From positions 1-35,827 of IMG/VR virus record IMGVR_UViG_3300042402_001646: a stretch of 35,827 nucleotides of DNA. One strand, given 5' to 3'. The translations under genes were made by a program, and so were the position numbers. Shown piece after piece: positions 6,776-13,582 of this stretch. Positions within the stretch are counted from its first letter, which is position 1, and every line of letters starts with the position of its first letter. The notes beneath the pieces were generated by a model. The model saw only the letters and a program-made list of their open reading frames with translations, had not been told where the DNA came from and did no database searches. This DNA comes from a virus.

Positions 6776-6870
6776 TTGTTTCGGTCTCACATTATAGAAA
6801 CATAATAATATTGGCCCTTATAGAGGCGCAAGGAAGTGAGACCCCTTGCAAATCTTTAAGGGCTTTTTTA
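6776..6870 (+). ncRNA. candidate structured RNA with pseudoknot and terminator-like end (leader A)
   Basis: Several complementary segments are interleaved. P1: GGTCTCAC (6783-6790) with GTGAGACC (6836-6843), 8 bp. P2: GCCCTTA (6814-6820) with TAAGGGC (6857-6863), 7 bp, followed by six T. P3: GCAAGG (6828-6833) with CCTTGC (6844-6849), whose 10-nt loop contains the second strand of P1. P1 and P2 cross, so they form a pseudoknot if both exist. An alternative hairpin CCCTT/AAGGG (6843-6847 with 6858-6862) before the T-run looks like an intrinsic terminator and competes with P2 and P3. The RNA could be a free sRNA or a leader attenuating the gene at 6883. Confidence 0.5.
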
Positions 6871-6882
6871 ATTTTATACACA

Positions 6883-7056
6883 ATGTACACATATTATTTA
6901 TGCAATGATGGAGGATTTAATACTATTGAACTTCCTATTTTAATTTTTTCAAATTCAGAATTTCACTATGATGAATTTTTTAGTAATTACAGAGTTGAAA
7001 AGCACGAATTAAATGACAATGATGAATTAATAATTATTTGCGAAAAAATTTATTAG
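6883..7056 (+). CDS. hypothetical protein, 57 aa
   Basis: Start chosen at ATG 6883, after the leader's T-run; an earlier TTG-type frame start would lie inside the structured RNA. The protein is acidic and aromatic, starting MYTYYLCNDGGFNTIELPI and ending in DNDELIIICEKIY. No family recognised. Its position directly after the leader makes it the likely regulated gene. Confidence 0.5.
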   Translation: MYTYYLCNDGGFNTIELPILIFSNSEFHYDEFFSNYRVEKHELNDNDELIIICEKIY

Positions 7057-7059
7057 CCA

Positions 7060-7188
7060 ATGAAAATATTTTTTATAAAATCACCAAGTGGCAAACTATA
7101 CACACTAAACGCTGAATCAAAGTTTCACGCGATACAAAAAGCAATAGTTAAGGATGACTTTAAGTATAATTCAAAGCAATACAAATGA
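7060..7188 (+). CDS. small hypothetical protein, 42 aa
   Basis: A short frame from ATG 7060 to TGA 7188. It begins MKIFFIKSPSGKLYTLNAES and continues FHAIQKAIVKDDFKYN, reading like a small beta-then-helix protein. It starts 3 nt after the previous stop and its stop overlaps the next start as ATGA (7185-7188), the packing seen across this genome, which supports it as a real gene. Confidence 0.5.
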   Translation: MKIFFIKSPSGKLYTLNAESKFHAIQKAIVKDDFKYNSKQYK

Positions 7189-8060
7189 ATCCTATTTTTA
7201 ATTATTACGAAGCCGACATCAAACGTAGCACTCCATTAGGTAGTGTTACGCTTGAATATCTTATAAACGCTATTAGAACACCTAAAAAGGACATCCGCAA
7301 TGTATTTGAGGAGATACGTATTGCAGAGGAAAAAAAAGACATGGCAACAAAGCAAGCATTGAAGTCAAAACTATATTCATTTACTCCATGTGTTTATGTT
7401 AACGGGCCGCGTAAGTATTCTAACATTCAACATTGGACTGGCTTACTTGTTTTGGATTTCGACCATTTAGCATCCGATGTGGCAGTTGAATTCAAAGAGT
7501 ATTTATTTAACGAATACAAATACATCATAACCGCGTGGTTATCCGCTTCGAGGCATGGTGTTCGCGCACTGGTTAAGATTCCGATTTGCACTTCGGTTGA
7601 TGAATTCAAACACTATTATGCAGGCATTGAGCGACACCTCAACTGTTACAATGGGTTTGATACCGCGCCAAAAAACTGCATTTTACCGATGTTTATCAGT
7701 TACGATGCCGATATTTTACACAGAAACGATGCGCAAACGTGGTCAACAAAACACATTGAAATTGTTAGGCCTGCAACAAAACAATACATAATTGATGACA
7801 AAACATCTGTTATTGAAAAGATTATTGCTAAACGTATTAATACCATAACCGATACTGGGCATATTATTTTAAGAGCAACTTCGTACTTGCTCGGAGGGTT
7901 TGTTGGCGCGAATTATATTGATTATAATGATGCCATTTCTTTAATCAATAACTTAATTGATTCGCAAAGTTACCTATCAAAAAAGCCTGATGTTTATAAG
8001 CAAACCGCAAAACAAATGGTGGATAAGGGTTTAAATTTTCCTACTTATCTATCTAAATAA
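7185..8060 (+). CDS. VirE_N / BT4734-like primase-type protein
   Basis: Residues about 60-180 match the BT4734/VirE N-terminal domain: SFTPCVYVNGPRKYSNI, then GLLVLDFDHL (DFD at 91-93), then SASRHGVRALVKIP at about 120-133, then a helix and ISYDADI at about 171-177. DFD and the SRHG segment correspond to metal and catalytic motifs of the archaeo-eukaryotic primase fold to which this domain is related. The remaining C-terminal about 90 residues have a helical region like those of primase-helicase linkers. The next large gene is a helicase, so the two likely work as a split primase-helicase at the replication origin. Domain call strong; priming activity is inferred. Confidence 0.8.
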   Translation: MNPIFNYYEADIKRSTPLGSVTLEYLINAIRTPKKDIRNVFEEIRIAEEKKDMATKQALKSKLYSFTPCVYVNGPRKYSNIQHWTGLLVLDFDHLASDVAVEFKEYLFNEYKYIITAWLSASRHGVRALVKIPICTSVDEFKHYYAGIERHLNCYNGFDTAPKNCILPMFISYDADILHRNDAQTWSTKHIEIVRPATKQYIIDDKTSVIEKIIAKRINTITDTGHIILRATSYLLGGFVGANYIDYNDAISLINNLIDSQSYLSKKPDVYKQTAKQMVDKGLNFPTYLSK

Positions 8061-8062
8061 AT

Positions 8063-8092
8063 TTTGCAATTAAAAATATTTAGTTATATTTG
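8063..8092 (+). promoter_or_regulatory. promoter driving the 8097-8196 leader
   Basis: TTTG at 8063-8066, an 18-nt spacer and TATATTTG at 8085-8092 followed by C. This is one of the best matches to the Bacteroidota promoter consensus in the window. Start point expected near 8097. Confidence 0.62.
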
Positions 8093-8096
8093 CATC

Positions 8097-8196
8097 GCTT
8101 ATTCAGTATGAAAACATTCAAAAATCCCATCATTTACACTGCCTAAAGTTACGACCGTAACAACTGGATAAGCCTTTGTATTTGATGGGTATTTTT
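8097..8196 (+). ncRNA. candidate pseudoknotted leader RNA (leader B)
   Basis: P1: GCTTATTCAGT (8097-8107) pairs with ACTGGATAAGC (8163-8173), 11 bp with one G-U. P2: AAAAATCCCATCA (8120-8132) pairs with TGATGGGTATTTTT (8183-8196), 13 bp with one bulged T. P3: GTTAC/GTAAC around a GACC tetraloop (8148-8161). The order is P1a, P2a, P3, P1b, P2b, so P1 and P2 cross as an H-type pseudoknot or as alternatives. P2 ends 3 nt before the ATG at 8200, so it would hide the start codon. The order of elements matches leader A although sequences differ. Confidence 0.5.
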
Positions 8197-8199
8197 ATT

Positions 8200-8388
8200 A
8201 TGAAAAACCAAAAAACAAAAAAAGAAAGATTAGAGTATCTTGCAGGATTAGCAATGCAAAGTTTTATTGTAAAAACTCAAAATAATTATGAATACTTTGA
8301 GCAAAAAAATATTAAACCTATATGTTTTGTTGCTATTCGAATTGCTCAAGAAATGATAAAACAAATTGATGAAAATGAACAAATTTAA
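8200..8388 (+). CDS. hypothetical protein, 62 aa
   Basis: Start chosen at ATG 8200, immediately after the structured leader; an upstream in-frame start at 8176 would lie within it. The protein is basic at its start (KNQKTKKERLEYLAG) and helical (VAIRIAQEMIKQIDENEQ). Unknown function. It overlaps the helicase gene by about 20 nt and is the first gene of the unit controlled by leader B. Confidence 0.55.
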   Translation: MKNQKTKKERLEYLAGLAMQSFIVKTQNNYEYFEQKNIKPICFVAIRIAQEMIKQIDENEQI

Positions 8389-9931
8389 GAAACCCGAAAA
8401 GAATTCAATCTACAACCCAGTAGATTGGTTTAATGAGTTTGGCACGTTTCAGCAAATATTTGAGGGCGATAAAAAATGTATTTCATTTTCAGATACGGAG
8501 GCAACTTATCCAGTTAGTGATGCAAGTGATTTGTCTAAAAGTCCTAATTTTATATTAAATAAAAACGGAAAGATTGACATTAAAAAGTCAAACCCATTTG
8601 ATTTAGCAACAGGGCAAAGCTTCAGTAAATTTATATTGTTGACAACGGTTAAATTTAAAGGCGATTACTTTCAAGCAATGAGTCACGTTTCTTATAATAT
8701 AATGCAAAACGAAATACCTTACATTCGCGTTGGCTCCGATTATTTTAAAGTAATTAAAAAAGATGACCGATATTCCGGAACTAATGTAATCTTAAAGTCA
8801 TGGAAAAAAGATGAAATAAAAGAGGATCATACGAAAAATATACTTTGCAAAATTTATAAGTTTGATGACTTCACAATTATTCCTAATAATGTGACTTTTA
8901 TTCCATCAAAAAACAATTGTTATAATTTGTATGCCAAATTCCCACATACAAAATATAGTGATACTGTTTACACCGATGACATTAGTGTAACACTTGGTTT
9001 ATTAAGTCACATCTTTGGCGAACAATTAGAGTTAGGTTTGAAGTACATGAAGTTGTTATACGAGTATCCTTGTCAAATATTGCCAGTGCTTTCTTTAGTT
9101 TCAACTGAAAGAGAAACTGGTAAGACAACCTTTTTAAATTATATTCAGATGTTATTTGGCGAAAATTCAACACTTATTAATCCAAGTGATTTAATGAGTA
9201 GCTTTAATGATGCCTATGCCACCAAGAATATAATTATGATTGATGAAACCGTAATTGAAAAGCAACACGTTGTTGAAAAACTTAAATCGTTGGCAACTGC
9301 AAAAACTATTTCAGTATCGCAAAAGTTTGTTCAACATTACAGCGTGCCATTCTTTGGTAAAATTATCGTTTGCACAAATAAGGAAACCGATTTTATGAGA
9401 ATAGATGACGAAGAGATACGCTTTTGGATTAGGAAAATTAACCCGATTGTTGGCAAAAAAAACACGAATATTGAAAATGATTTGTTTAATGAGATTCCTA
9501 AATTCCTTAAATATTTAGAACAACTTCCTGATATTGACTTTTCAAATTCTCGCATGGTATTCACTCAGGAGGAAATACAAACCGAATCGCTGGAACTTAT
9601 CAAAAAAGAAAGTAAAAACGGATTAAGAAAAGAACTTGAAATATACATCGAAGACTTTTTTAACAATAATAATTGTGATACATTTGAAGCAACAGCAAAA
9701 GATATAAAAGAGGAATGGTTTGAACATGATAGGGAAAAGATGTCTTACATTCTTAAAGTGCTTAAAAACGAAATGAAAATGTCACCACAACCGAATAAGT
9801 ATTATGTGCCATTTAATAAGACTAATATGTTGGATAAAAAGAAAGGAACTCCGTTTCTATTTGTGAGGGAAAATACTCAAACCGTTGAAAATGAATCTTA
9901 TAGTGATTATGAAAACAGACAACCATTTTAA
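8369..9931 (+). CDS. SF3-type replicative helicase (D5/primase-helicase like)
   Basis: An ATP-driven helicase likely unwinding the phage origin. The ATPase core is near the middle: Walker A STERETGKTT at about residues 245-254, Walker B IIMIDE at about 288-293, and the SF3 motif C segment GKIIVCTNK at about 330-338, followed by an arginine-rich RIDDEEIRFWIRK stretch. The N-terminal 200 residues include no clear zinc-binding primase motif, consistent with primase activity being in the previous gene. The C-terminal about 130 residues are charged, likely a DNA- or partner-binding domain. ATG 8369 is preferred to the TTG at 8366; ATG 8375 is also possible. The 520-aa length fits phage enzymes of this type. 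Confidence 0.85.
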   Translation: MKMNKFKKPEKNSIYNPVDWFNEFGTFQQIFEGDKKCISFSDTEATYPVSDASDLSKSPNFILNKNGKIDIKKSNPFDLATGQSFSKFILLTTVKFKGDYFQAMSHVSYNIMQNEIPYIRVGSDYFKVIKKDDRYSGTNVILKSWKKDEIKEDHTKNILCKIYKFDDFTIIPNNVTFIPSKNNCYNLYAKFPHTKYSDTVYTDDISVTLGLLSHIFGEQLELGLKYMKLLYEYPCQILPVLSLVSTERETGKTTFLNYIQMLFGENSTLINPSDLMSSFNDAYATKNIIMIDETVIEKQHVVEKLKSLATAKTISVSQKFVQHYSVPFFGKIIVCTNKETDFMRIDDEEIRFWIRKINPIVGKKNTNIENDLFNEIPKFLKYLEQLPDIDFSNSRMVFTQEEIQTESLELIKKESKNGLRKELEIYIEDFFNNNNCDTFEATAKDIKEEWFEHDREKMSYILKVLKNEMKMSPQPNKYYVPFNKTNMLDKKKGTPFLFVRENTQTVENESYSDYENRQPF

Positions 9932-10145
9932 TAGTAAAGTATTTTCTAAAAGTCTTTTCTATATTAAACTATTGATTACTAATTATTTAGAAAAAAATAG
10001 AAATAGAAAAGACATTTGGCAAACTACTATAAAAAATATTATCAAAAATAATAATAGGAATAGTTTTAGGCATTTACCTTTCTCTTTTTTCTATTTTTAT
10101 ATAAAATATAGTAGTAATAAGGGTTATAGCTTAGAAAAGACTTAG
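9909..10145 (+). CDS. doubtful hypothetical protein, 78 aa
   Basis: An open frame from ATG 9909 to TAG 10145, overlapping the end of the helicase by 23 nt. The product is very basic and rich in Asn, Lys and Phe (IKNIIKNNNRNSF, PFSFFYFYIKY). It crosses the TTAGAAAAGAC repeat cluster, so the frame could be a by-product of an origin region. No family recognised. Confidence 0.3.
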   Translation: MKTDNHFNSKVFSKSLFYIKLLITNYLEKNRNRKDIWQTTIKNIIKNNNRNSFRHLPFSFFYFYIKYSSNKGYSLEKT

Positions 10146-10205
10146 AAAAGTTATTAGAAAAGACTTAGAAAAAACTTTATTATCGTTTATGTTTTCTAAA
10201 ATCAA
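9941..10205. repeat. iteron-like repeat cluster, candidate replication origin
   Basis: The unit TAGAAAAGAC recurs. Inverted copy at 9945-9961 region (ATTTTCTAAAAGTCTTTTCT, 9941-9960). Direct copies: TAGAAAAGAC at 10004-10013, then TTAGAAAAGACTTAGAAAAG at 10131-10150 and the same start at 10154-10173. A half-unit in inverse orientation (TTTTCTAAAA) closes the region at 10192-10201. The two long copies start 23 bp apart, about two helical turns. The cluster is A+T-rich, immediately follows the helicase gene and precedes the nuclease, the usual place for a phage origin. Function inferred. Confidence 0.5.
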
Positions 10206-10220
10206 TAAATCAAAATCAAT

Positions 10221-10751
10221 ATGAAAATCTACACAATCCCAGAATTCGAACTGTATTACCACAATCAATACAAACGGTCAAACATGGCCCAAGCATTTTG
10301 GCAAACATTACCGATTGAACGATTCAACCTCAACAAAAAGAAAGTTGTTAAGAAGCGAAAAGCGGAGCTCACAACTAATCACTTGGACTTGCCGGTAAAC
10401 AATGTTATCCAACCGAAAGAAACCAAAGATGCTTTCAACACTAATAAGTTTACTGACCTAATCATTGCATATCTTAAAGCAGTACATAGCTGCAATAGTG
10501 CAAGGCGCATAAGTAGTGAGGGCAGATATCGAAAGGGCATAGGTTACATTTCAGGATTGAACAAAGGTATGGAGGATATTCAATGTATATTGAAAGGGAA
10601 ACTATTTGCAATCGAAGTCAAAAGTCCAAATGACCGAATAGGTGAAGCGCAACTTAAACGCAAAGCAGCAATTGAAGCCGATGGAGGTTATTACATTGTG
10701 GCTACATTGTTTGAGCAACTGCAAACTGATTTATTGAGCATATTAAAATAA
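10221..10751 (+). CDS. VRR-NUC domain nuclease (resolvase-like)
   Basis: The C-terminal half matches the VRR-NUC branch of PD-(D/E)XK nucleases: GYISGLNKGMEDIQ (acid D119), KLFAIEVKSP (E132 and K134) and EAQLKRKAAIEADGGYYIV (Q144). These form the metal-dependent active site. Phage VRR-NUC proteins are thought to cut branched DNA such as Holliday junctions or replication intermediates before packaging. The N-terminal about 75 residues are basic and poorly conserved-looking, possibly for DNA contact. It lies between the helicase/repeat cluster and the terminase genes, consistent with a role between replication and packaging. Confidence 0.8.
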   Translation: MKIYTIPEFELYYHNQYKRSNMAQAFWQTLPIERFNLNKKKVVKKRKAELTTNHLDLPVNNVIQPKETKDAFNTNKFTDLIIAYLKAVHSCNSARRISSEGRYRKGIGYISGLNKGMEDIQCILKGKLFAIEVKSPNDRIGEAQLKRKAAIEADGGYYIVATLFEQLQTDLLSILK

Positions 10752-10763
10752 TACTTATCTTTG
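10733..10763 (+). promoter_or_regulatory. promoter of the packaging genes, possibly leaderless
   Basis: ATTG at 10733-10736, a 19-nt spacer and TATCTTTG at 10756-10763. The ATG at 10768 starts only 4 nt after the -7 element, where transcription should begin, so the transcript would have almost no 5' leader. Confidence 0.5.
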
Positions 10764-10767
10764 TGCT

Positions 10768-11124
10768 ATGAAAGCCGATGACAAAACGACCAAAAAACGA
10801 CCTCAAAAACTATTTAAAGGCGATGAGGGTGTTAAGTTTAGCAAAGACAATCAACCACCGCCTGAAAACAAAAGCAAAGGATGGGAGGCAAGGCGCGCGG
10901 AAAGGTTATTGACTCAAAAAATTATCGAAAAGTTAACGGGCTCAAACAACCTGGAGGAGTATGTCGATAGTTTATTTAACAACGCAAAGATGGGCAATGC
11001 TAAGGCCATTGACACATTGAATAACGGAATAGAGGAGCAAATAACTAAAACCGAAACGACCATCACAGACACGCGACCACCATCAACTGTCACGATGCCT
11101 GATGGCACTAAGATTGAAATTTAA
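10768..11124 (+). CDS. terminase small subunit candidate
   Basis: Assigned mainly by position: it directly precedes TerL, which starts on its last base. The N-terminal half is basic and unstructured (DKTTKKRPQKLFKGDEG, then PPPENKSKGWEARRAERL). Then come helices (LLTQKIIEKL, LEEYVDSLFNNAKMGNAKAIDTLNN), and the C-terminus is Thr-rich. A small helical DNA-binding or oligomerising protein with a basic tail fits a TerS, though no helix-turn-helix is obvious. It could instead be a packaging accessory protein. 118 aa is in the usual size range. Confidence 0.55.
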   Translation: MKADDKTTKKRPQKLFKGDEGVKFSKDNQPPPENKSKGWEARRAERLLTQKIIEKLTGSNNLEEYVDSLFNNAKMGNAKAIDTLNNGIEEQITKTETTITDTRPPSTVTMPDGTKIEI

Positions 11125-12434
11125 TGAATGTCGATTTACAAGCCAACCCAAAGCAATACGATTTCTATATACAAGCGATGGCAGCGGCACAAGGCGCGAC
11201 AGAGAAGCGCAATCTACTTTACGGCGGCGCTATTCGTGGTGGCAAGTCTTTCATCTGCGCCACGATCTGTTTGCGGTTGGCCTCAATGTATCCAAACAGC
11301 AAGTGGCATGTAATAAGGTCAGATTTCCCTAAATTAGTTAAGACAATCATACCGACATTCGAAAAAATTATCGATGGCTCACCACACTTTAGGTGGAGTC
11401 GCGATAAGTCAAACTACTTTTTAGAGAATACCAAAACAAAATCAAAGATATTCTTTATGGCTGAGAACATAAGCCATGACCCCGAACTTAACGCGTTTTT
11501 AGGACTTGAAACAAATGGTATATACTTTGAGCAGATTGAGGAACTGAGTAAGAAACTTTGGAATATAGGCAGCTCACGCGTTGGTAGTTGGTACATTGAT
11601 AAGATGCCAACGCCTTTGATATTAGCAACATTTAACCCGACTCAAACTTGGATTAAAGATGAGATACATATCCCGTATCTTAAAGGCGAATTAGGGCCAG
11701 AGTTTTACTATCAACTTGCTTTACCCGATGACAATGCTTTCGTAACTGAGGAGCAACGCAAGGTGTGGTCACGTATGGATGAGCGTTATAAGAGGCAGTT
11801 TATTGGTGGCGATTGGACAAACTTTGACATGGATGGCAATCGTTGGGCATACGCTTACGATTCGACTAAACACTTAAAGCCCGTTGAACTTAACAAACAA
11901 CTGCCAATAATACTTTCGTTTGATTTTAACCGTAATCCAATATGTTGCTCAGTGCTTCAAGTTATGCCGCCATCAACGATACGCGTTAAAGAAACAATTA
12001 AGTTAGCCAACAGCGACATCTATCAACTATGCGATGTGATTAAAAGCAAGTATGGCAATGCACTTTACCAAGTAACTGGCGATGCTTCAGGCAAGTCATC
12101 GAGTGCATTGGTGCAGGATAACCTCAACTATTATGTTGTGATAAGGCAAAAGTTTAACCTCAGCAACAATCAAATGTTGGTGCCAAGTGTTAACCCATCG
12201 TTAGAAGACAACCGAATGCTTGTCAACTCACTTCTTGCGCGTGGCAATGTCGAACTTGACCCACAATTTACTAAGGGCTTGCAATTCGATTTAGAAAACG
12301 TGGCGGTGTTGCCCGATGGGACAATAAAGAAAACAGACCGAAACGATCCGACTCAGCAAGCCGATGCATTAGACACTTTTCGATATGCATGTAACACTTA
12401 TTTAAAAAATTTCATATATTTGTCAAATGTTTAG
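11124..12434 (+). CDS. terL: terminase large subunit (ATPase-nuclease)
   Basis: Pumps phage DNA into the prohead and cuts it. Walker A is GGAIRGGKS at residues 34-42; the Walker B strand with its catalytic glutamates is GIYFEQIEEL at 132-141. The C-terminal RNase H-like nuclease shows the acidic residues expected: SFDF (D267), VTGDASG (D320), and ADALDTFRY (D414, D417). Length (436 aa) is typical. ATG 11124 overlaps the previous stop as TAATG. Its 3' end overlaps the following glycosyltransferase gene. The gene is more GC-rich than the early genes, in line with its neighbours. Confidence 0.93.
   Translation: MNVDLQANPKQYDFYIQAMAAAQGATEKRNLLYGGAIRGGKSFICATICLRLASMYPNSKWHVIRSDFPKLVKTIIPTFEKIIDGSPHFRWSRDKSNYFLENTKTKSKIFFMAENISHDPELNAFLGLETNGIYFEQIEELSKKLWNIGSSRVGSWYIDKMPTPLILATFNPTQTWIKDEIHIPYLKGELGPEFYYQLALPDDNAFVTEEQRKVWSRMDERYKRQFIGGDWTNFDMDGNRWAYAYDSTKHLKPVELNKQLPIILSFDFNRNPICCSVLQVMPPSTIRVKETIKLANSDIYQLCDVIKSKYGNALYQVTGDASGKSSSALVQDNLNYYVVIRQKFNLSNNQMLVPSVNPSLEDNRMLVNSLLARGNVELDPQFTKGLQFDLENVAVLPDGTIKKTDRNDPTQQADALDTFRYACNTYLKNFIYLSNV
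12415..12422 (+). promoter_or_regulatory. possible promoter -7 element before the glycosyltransferase gene
   Basis: TATATTTG lies 4 nt before ATG 12427, in the same leaderless arrangement as at 10756. No -33 element is visible and the site is inside the terL coding region, so chance is possible. Confidence 0.25.
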
Positions 12435-13035
12435 CGTAATTATTCCAACTATGTGGCGAAGTCCACGCATCATCAAGCTTGTTGAAGACCTTTGCGCATG
12501 CGAATTTGTCGGTGAGATTATTATAATTGACAACGATACAACCGAATATAGACCGTTGCCCCTTAGTGCTAAGTATGACATACACTTAATGGCTGAAAAC
12601 ATCTACGTAAACCCCGCGTGGAATTATGGAGTTGAGCGTGCTAAGTATGATAACATATTGATATGCAACGATGACATTAACTTTAATCCTGCATTCTTAT
12701 CGATATTCGATGACTCATTGCAGCACGTTGGTGTTATCGGAATGGCATTTGAAAACTACCAACTAAAAAAGGATGCTAACATACATTTGAAATCAATGAA
12801 GCAACGCCCATACGGATGGGGATGTATGATGTTAATGCATAAATCTAAATACGTTGCTATACCGGAAGACTTATTGATTGCAAATGGCGATGACTGGTTG
12901 GCACAAAATTCAACACCTTATGAGTTGCATGGCTTAAGTATTCAATCCGAGATTAGCACAACTACACAACTGCCTGAATTCGGAATGATTCAGTTGAATG
13001 ATAACGAAATTTATAAAACAAAGTATGCAAAGTAA
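12427..13035 (+). CDS. GT-A glycosyltransferase (family 2 like)
   Basis: Transfers sugar from a nucleotide-sugar donor. The N-terminus has the family 2 opening FSVIIPTMWRSP and a following IIIIDNDT strand. The metal/donor-binding acidic motif appears as ICNDDINFNPAF (NDD at about 81-83). A PYGWGCMMLMHK segment (about 128-139) resembles the acceptor-side loop, and GDDW follows at about 154. 202 aa is a minimal catalytic domain with no membrane anchor, so it likely acts in the cytoplasm. It is the first of three linked sugar/methyl-transfer genes after TerL, suggesting modification of virion or host surface. Acceptor unknown. Confidence 0.78.
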   Translation: MFSVIIPTMWRSPRIIKLVEDLCACEFVGEIIIIDNDTTEYRPLPLSAKYDIHLMAENIYVNPAWNYGVERAKYDNILICNDDINFNPAFLSIFDDSLQHVGVIGMAFENYQLKKDANIHLKSMKQRPYGWGCMMLMHKSKYVAIPEDLLIANGDDWLAQNSTPYELHGLSIQSEISTTTQLPEFGMIQLNDNEIYKTKYAK

Positions 13036-13582
13036 CGTAAATAAGTGGGACAATTGGTATAAAGACTTAGGAACAACACCGAGTGCATATAAGTATTCCG
13101 AAACGGAAACATACAATATAGCTGCCGATTTTTTAAGAGGCTTAGATGTTGTTGAAGATTGGGGAGTTGGAGCTGGTGGTTTTTTAAATCATTTACCAAA
13201 TGCAATTGGTGTTGATGGCAGCGATACTCCGTTTGCAGATAAGAAATTTATTGATTTATGTAATTATACGACATTGGCAAACGGAATACATCTAAGGCAT
13301 GTATTAGAACATAATTATAATTGGCAAAAAATATTAAATAACGCTTTATCCTCAGCAGTTAACAAGGTGGTAGTAACTTTGTTTATTCCATTAAGTGATA
13401 GTGAAACAAAAGAGTTGGCTCATAATTTAAAACATGGAGTTGATGTGCCTGATTTATCAATTTCAAAAAAAGAATTTAACGAAATATTAGAATCATTCTT
13501 ACCTAAACTTGTTGAAGTTCAAACGCTAAAAACACCAACTGGTTATGGGGTTGAAATTATTTACAAAATAACAAAGAAATGA
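13025..13582 (+). CDS. SAM-dependent methyltransferase (class I)
   Basis: Start chosen at ATG 13025, overlapping the end of the glycosyltransferase; an earlier start at 12998 is less likely. The SAM-binding loop is VEDWGVGAGGF (residues about 43-53), followed by a VDGS turn at about 63-66, and the HVLEH motif at about 92-96 is the typical post-IV signature of small-molecule and sugar methyltransferases. No DNA methylase NPPY motif is present. Linked glycosyltransferases suggest that it methylates a sugar, perhaps capping or decorating a glycan. 185 aa is short but sufficient for the fold. Substrate inferred only from context. Confidence 0.75.
   Translation: MQSNVNKWDNWYKDLGTTPSAYKYSETETYNIAADFLRGLDVVEDWGVGAGGFLNHLPNAIGVDGSDTPFADKKFIDLCNYTTLANGIHLRHVLEHNYNWQKILNNALSSAVNKVVVTLFIPLSDSETKELAHNLKHGVDVPDLSISKKEFNEILESFLPKLVEVQTLKTPTGYGVEIIYKITKK

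Noticed and set aside
10131-10175. Possible CRISPR array in the TTAGAAAAGAC repeats
   Set aside because: Units are about 20 bp, low-complexity, nearly contiguous and lack unique spacers of 30 bp; no cas gene is present.
11102-11332. Overlapping plus-strand frames at the start of terL
   Set aside because: They are alternate frames of terL with no family features; the terL frame has Walker A and coupling to the previous stop.
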